Position numbers and translations under genes: made by a program. This document shows, one piece after another, positions 58,971-64,000 of a stretch of DNA of 64,000 nt; position 1 is the stretch's first letter, and every line of letters starts with the position of its first letter. The notes under the pieces were generated by a model. It did not search any database and was not told the origin of the DNA. It saw only the letters and a list, made by a program, of their open reading frames with translations. The stretch comes from Agapetus fuscipes. Its lineage: Eukaryota > Arthropoda > Insecta > Trichoptera > Glossosomatidae. The stretch is taken from assembly GCA_951799405.1 (NCBI GenBank), contig OX637340.1:1240001-1304000 (forward strand), read 5' to 3'.

Positions 58971-59385
58971 TTTGCATACACAAGTTGTCGCACCCACTCT
59001 GTGACGTCAACAAAGCGAGTACTTGATGGTTGATGGATGCCAGAGTAGCAAATGACGGCAATAAGCCGAGGACCTATAGGTGCTCATCAACTCGTCACTT
59101 CATCAACCTGATCATTTAGATTACAAATCAAAATCATCAATGACCATTTTTCATACGTAATAGGTTAGGTAACCTATGACTACTTTTTTTTTTATATATA
59201 AGCTCGTATGGAAAAAGAGGTTGGATGCTTGAGATGGTCCTGGACCATTAAATGGCGTCACAGGAAATAAATCATCCATCATCATCATCATCGTCTATGA
59301 CAAAATATCATAAGAACCTGCTTCGCTTTACAGAAAAAGCATTCAGTCACTGATTATTTTATTTCAAACATTCATAATTCTGGTC

Positions 59386-59812
59386 AACAGCTCAGTTGGT
59401 AGGACGCTTGCATTCAAAGGGTTCGATGCCTACCAAGGATGTCAGAAATAATTTCCCGTTTAGATGTTTTTTCAAGCCCAATAAAATCATTGAACTAGCA
59501 AGGTTTATACATCGTTCGGGATGTATACATTATGTACGAAACCGGTCGTACATTAATAAATTTTACTCACCCCGTAACCACATTTTTTTTGCAATGAAGT
59601 GTTACAAAGTAATTGCCTAATCAATTTATAATATCTGCTTTCCTAAAAATCTGAAAAATCCCGTGTTTTTGCCTACAGCTCACTGCTGAAATGCTGTGCA
59701 CGTCCCTAGTTTCGTACATGGCGTAAGGCTGCTTCCCTTACCGGTGAAAGTAAATAGGTCCTTAAGAAGTTGCGCTGTATAGTATGCAGCCTAGTTGCAT
59801 TGCGTATTATAT
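59386..59812 (+). repeat. tRNA-derived SINE, family B, interrupted by a Penelope-type tail
   Basis: A box CAGCTCAGTTGGTAGGACGC and B box GGGTTCGATGCCTACCAAGG, then body to about 59509. The 3' part resumes at about 59716 (GGCGTAAGGCTGCTTCCC) and ends in CTAGTTGCATTGCG. Confidence 0.75.
59510..59690 (+). mobile_element. Penelope-type tail fragment inside a SINE
   Basis: The core CGAAACCGGTC (59537-59547) is followed by GTACATTAATAAATTTTACT, CACCCCGTAACCACA and a T run. The same sequence occurs in inverse orientation at 61.2-61.3 kb. Stem III ACCGGT is self-complementary and followed by C. The insertion splits a family-B SINE, with SINE sequence to about 59509 and again from about 59716. The right limit is uncertain. 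Confidence 0.5.
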
Positions 59813-60304
59813 ACATATATAATCCGTGTTATATTACCACCATAAGTTCTCATTTCGGCAATGTACCCTCCAGACACAAATTCCGTGACTTTTGCTTTAA
59901 AAGAAGTTTAATAAAAATATTAAAAGTCTGCCCGCGAGCCAGGAAACAAAAAGCAGTGAAATTATTGCAAATGTAACATAATCCAATTTAAACTTTTGTC
60001 CCACCTGGCGCTTTCAACTTCACTTAACCAACTTTCATTTCATTTTTCTCAACTCTTTCACAAGTATAATAATGCGAACTTGCTACTTACAAAGATTGCG
60101 AAGATTTTCAAATTAAATAAAAGTCCCATTTTATAATTAAAATTTTCGGATTACCAAATAAAGAATAATTAAGTGATATATATATTTTGCAAGTCTAATA
60201 TCTTTCTTTGAATTTGCACACAAAAGTAATTGTATTATTTTAACTTTTTATACACGAGTTGATTTATTTTATTAGTGCTATAAACGATCAATATTTTTAT
60301 CGGG

Positions 60305-60961
60305 GATTGTGAGCTCCAGTTTTTTCCACCTGAGGCAGATAAGGCGTATTCGCAGCTGCTTACCTGTTAATGCAGCAAGAACTCTGGTGAATGCGTTGGT
60401 GGTCTTAAGGTTGGACTACTGCAACAGCCTGATGCTTGGGCTTCCTAAGGTGCAACTAACAAGATTGCAGTCCGTTTTTAACACCGCAGCAAAAGTGATT
60501 TTGGGAGGCAGTAGAACTGACCATGTCACTCCTCTATTGCAGAATCTTCACTGGCTGCGTGTCCCGGAGAGAGTGGAATACAAAATGTGCCTGTTGGTAT
60601 TTAAAGCACTCAGAGGAACGGCCCCTTCTTACTTAGCCGAATTATGTAAGCTTGACGAGATTTTTGATAAGCGGTGCACTCTTCGCTCGGCGCAGAGTGA
60701 TGCTATCAACAAGCTGAAAATGCCATCTCGACGGAGCAGAACGGGCTTTGGGGATAGGGCGTTCAGTTCGGCGGGACCGTTGTGCTGGAACCGGCTGCCT
60801 TTGAAGCTGAGGACGGAAACCAGCGAGGAGCGCTTCAGGAAGGAGCTGAAGACCACCATCTTCACAAGAAGAGAGTGAGCGGTGGGCGCCCTTGGGGTGG
60901 CTGGAGCCACTAAACGGCGCCCAAAAGAAGAAAAGTCATCCAAAAAAAAAAAAAAAAAAAA
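60305..60961 (+). mobile_element. CR1/L2-like LINE 3' fragment, poly(A)-tailed, different lineage
   Basis: The frame 60309-60878 encodes the C-terminal part of a LINE protein, including FFHLRQIRRIRSCLPVN, RLDYCNSLMLGLP, TPLLQNLHWLRVPERVEYK and GFGDRAFSSAGPLCWNRLP. It is homologous to the C-terminus of the 16-kb LINE but only moderately similar. It ends in an A run (about 60941-60961) rather than ATT repeats, so it is a separate lineage. The RT catalytic part is missing. Confidence 0.9.
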
Positions 60962-61194
60962 TTCGCAAAAACTGATGATTTTTTTTTTTTTTGTTTTGTT
61001 TTTATTTATTATTTATAATGAATCTTAACAATGTCAATACGCAAACTTTTATAACGTTATTTTTTATATTTTCTTCAAATAATATGTTAAATTAATAGTC
61101 ATGCTTTGCTACTAGGCAAAAAGAAAACAGGAAACCTCTGCGTGATTTTTTTCTACGCTATAAATTCTTATCGAAATTAAACTGTTTTTAGAAA

Positions 61195-61300
61195 ATTAAA
61201 AAATCCAAAGAAATTGTATGTGGTTACGACTTACGAGGTGAGTAAAATTTATTCATGTATGACCGGTTTCGTTAATAATGTTCACATTATCAGGTACAAA
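61195..61300 (-). mobile_element. Penelope-type tail fragment
   Basis: On the minus strand it reads CCTGATAATG (61294-61285), an ATAATG/CATTAT hairpin, CGAAACCGGTC (61271-61261), then CATACATGAATAAATTTTAC and a CACCTCGTAAGTCGTAACC block. It is homologous to the plus-strand copy at 59.5 kb. The conserved hammerhead G of the CUGANGA core is A here, so it is probably inactive. Confidence 0.5.
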
Positions 61301-61304
61301 TAAA

Positions 61305-63036
61305 GAGTAAATGTTACATTAATTTATGATAAAAGCTATTTTATCTAAAAAAGATGTCTGCCTTGAATGCATTGTAATTTTGTTTAAGTAATAAGTCAAT
61401 ATTTTTAAAACTTTTTGCGTTAATTGTATTTGGTTCATTGAAATCATTTTCTAATATTTTTTTGAGTGTTTTACAAAGAAGCTATTTTAGAAATGATTAT
61501 TTTAAATGAACAACCCACTTTAAGTATTGAACATAAAATACACATTTTGCAAAAAGATATTTTAAAGCGAGTCGCTTTTTCCGAATGAAATAAAACTTGA
61601 AATCGACTTGAATAATAATTATTATTATACGAGTTTAATTAAAATATCAAATGAGAGGAAATGCTGCAGGCTTCACAGATTTCCTTCAGGCTTCATTTAA
61701 ATTTTCATCATTTCGTTTGAAGTAAATGTGAGAACATGCTTTGAAGGACTCGCATCCAGATAGATGATTTGAAGGGCAAGACGAGACCGATACTTCCAAA
61801 GAAATGCTTACTCGTTGACTCTGCAGGATGGAGAAGATGCTATTACAGTTATTGACTTGGAGGAGGGACTTCAAAGTCATGTAGATTTTTGCAAGCCGAG
61901 CAGACTGCCCTCGGACACGTAAAATAAGATGTCGGAATAAATAAAGTTTGGTGGATTTCAGATTTTTGCTAACACGGTGAAATATACCTACGCGTGTTCC
62001 GATTATCTGAATGTTGGATAAAACTGATGACAAACGAACATTATTTTTAAAAAGAACATTGAATCAACGAACGAAAGGGACCATTCTTGGTTGTTCTAGA
62101 TTATTCAATAGTGTATTGTAGCATACCTAGCTACTATCATCTATTTAATCATTATACTAGAGACGGACACACACATACTTACAAGTAAACTCCAAGAACT
62201 CTAACGTTCGTAACAGTATGTAAATTTGAAAAAAAATATATACATTGATGCTGGAGTGATGTTTTCAGGGATCTGTTGGTAACGTCTTTCGGTCCGTGGA
62301 AATTTCGGACGTTTCGTCCATTTCTACGATGGGCTTCTTCAGCGTGAAGTATGATGATGAAGATGATCTTGATGAGAACTGTGATGCAAGTGTATGTAGA
62401 TGCAAAATAATATTGTTGATAAGAAAGTGAAAACTTTATTTTATGTAAAGTGAAACACAAAAGTTTATTGGGGAAAAGAGTCGTAGATTCAGATCATGGA
62501 TGCTGAGATACGTGTGCGTTAATGCGCTTTCAAATTGCAATGAAGATCACGAAGGCAACGTTTCCCCTCACGCCAAGTTGCAGACGAAACAGTAATCAAA
62601 TGGAAGGTGTTCCCAGCGGTGCAGGGAAACCCCCTCGTGGGCCGTGGCTGCCAGCAGCCCCTGCCTGTAGAGAACAACCTACCCAAAGAAATACATGTAT
62701 TATGTATGTGTGTTACTCTTGTCGTAGAACCAGACAGACTGTGGTGTGCCTAGGCGTTTTATAGAATGGCAGGAGTAATTCAAAACTTGGCATGGTAAAC
62801 CAACAAAATATGTCAAAAAAAAAAAAAATACAACGGAGCATTAAAACATTTTAATAATTTCCAATAAAACATTTTTTTTTTTGCTGTTGACATTTTCAAA
62901 TATAGGATCCAGTGGCTATCTGTTTTGACCTCATTTATAAAAAAAAGTATCGAGGCATTAGATACTAAAACATATTGATAATTTTTGGGCACTGGTTGTC
63001 TTTTTTTTGCCAAGATTGGTCCATTGTCGTGACCTG
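61305..63036. other. AT-rich sequence, little recognised
   Basis: Apart from the hammerhead-like motif at 62.3 kb I see no supported gene. Short open frames on both strands lack domains. Confidence 0.45.
62290..62345 (-). ncRNA. Hammerhead-like motif, possible Penelope terminal repeat
   Basis: On the minus strand CTGAAGA (62342-62336) satisfies the CUGANGA core. It is followed by a CCAT/ATGG hairpin, then GACGAAACGTC (62318-62308): GAA, self-complementary ACGT, and C. The base of stem II is not well paired. No coding remnant of a Penelope element is seen nearby, so the element type is inferred from the motif alone. Confidence 0.35.
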
Positions 63037-63419
63037 TATTGTTTACAGAAGCACTGATGTTTGAATTTAATAAACCACATTTTGAATGTTATTTATTTAA
63101 AGTAATATATTATTTATAGTAGCTTTTATTAGTGAACACCAGTTCTATACAAAGGCAGGCAAATCTGCAGTATTTTGCGTAGACCTATCGTAGAACCAAA
63201 CTTACGTTCCTCAGTAACAAAAAAAAACATGAATGGCTTACTATTGAAATATTCTACTATGCACCTGGTTAACAAATAGCCGATTCACAAAATACTCAAA
63301 AAATTAGTTGTACATTGTTTACAGAAGCACTGATATTTGAATTAAATAAACCACATTTTGAATACATGTTTATTTATTTAAAGTAATAGATTATTTATGG
63401 TAGCTTTTATCTGTGAACA
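63037..63419. repeat. Pair of ~105-bp direct repeats
   Basis: 63037-63137 and 63312-63419 share TTGTTTACAGAAGCACTGAT, TAAACCACATTTTGAAT, TTATTTATTTAAAGTAATA and GGTAGCTTTTAT-type sequence at high identity, 170 bp apart. No gene lies between. Confidence 0.8.
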
Positions 63420-64000
63420 ACTATCTAAAAACGTAGCATTCTCAACAATCCGTGGAAAGTTGAGCACATCGTGATATTCCAGCTAGACAATTGAAGCGTC
63501 TGGGCACATCACGATCTGTCTGTTTCTACGATTTGCCTAAGATGTTTACACACAGGCAGATTTTTTCGCCTACATGTTGTAAAAGGGCGAAATCTCTCCC
63601 GCACTCAAGGCGTCCGCGTCCCTCAGAATACTAAAGTAGAAACGCTCAAATATTCCGTCTTACCAAAAAGTGTCTAGAAACAAAAACAGTGCCTCTACTC
63701 AGCGTTTTAGTTTTCAATACATTTTCGGTACAAATCAATGGTTGAGTAAAGATGTAAGGTGTTATACTTGGGGTACTGATCTCCTGGTAAGCCCGGCTTA
63801 AAATATTTATTCACTTCTATCAATATTGTTCTAGTTCAGTGTATTTCACTCCGACAGAGGGTCCGCTGAGAGTATTTCTTTAAGGTTCTAGAATAAAGCC
63901 GAATGATTAGTTACACGTTGTAATATTGGCTTTAAATGTAGTAAACTAAATATAACAAATATATCCTGCCAACAACAAGCCGCTAGGGTGTCACATATTA

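Overview
This window is animal nuclear DNA. It is AT-rich, with intron-split genes, almost no coding sequence between genes, and many layers of interspersed repeats. The repeat mix (RTE and CR1/L2-group LINEs, Penelope-like fragments, several tRNA-derived SINE families, short inverted-repeat elements) fits an arthropod, probably an insect. I cannot name the species; a hemipteran such as a whitefly is only a guess.

Three protein-coding genes can be supported. (1) On the + strand, 3659-44940, a gene of at least 14 coding exons encodes a predicted secreted, acidic, glutamine/glutamate-rich protein of about 586 residues. All proposed splice phases agree, but I do not recognise the family. (2) On the - strand, 46605-49956, three coding exons give a full-length PCID2 (PCI-domain protein of the TREX-2 mRNA-export complex, 395 aa). 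(3) On the + strand, 50591-55894, five coding exons give a full-length AAR2 (U5 snRNP assembly factor, about 429 aa). PCID2 and AAR2 are divergent, with their start codons separated by 634 bp, so they may share a bidirectional promoter.

Most of the rest is mobile DNA. The main classes are: a dense family of about 19 copies of a ~230-bp SINE-like repeat with a TTAGAT-type tail (family A); a tRNA-derived SINE family, some copies with two tRNA-like heads (family B); a second tRNA-like SINE with a poly(A) tail (family C); CR1/L2-group LINEs (15.9-18.3 kb, 51.1-52.8 kb, 60.3-61.0 kb and two tails); an RTE LINE (23.6-25.0 kb) and an RTE remnant (41.5-42.0 kb); and Penelope-like pieces, including a GIY-YIG endonuclease fragment and several tails with hammerhead-like cores. 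A 2.6-kb CACTG-ended element (39.9-42.5 kb) carries arrays of short subterminal repeats and sits in an intron of the secreted-protein gene.

Layout: 0-3.6 kb is noncoding and repeat-bearing. From 3.6 to 45 kb lies the secreted-protein gene, with very long introns full of repeats (first coding intron 19.4 kb). From 46.6 to 55.9 kb lies the PCID2/AAR2 pair. From 56 to 64 kb there are only repeats, a C-rich degenerate satellite and AT-rich DNA. The most interesting items are the Penelope-type tails with self-complementary hammerhead stem III, a perfect 111-bp-arm palindrome with a 13-bp target duplication inside a SINE, and the CACTG element with its subterminal arrays and internal hairpin.
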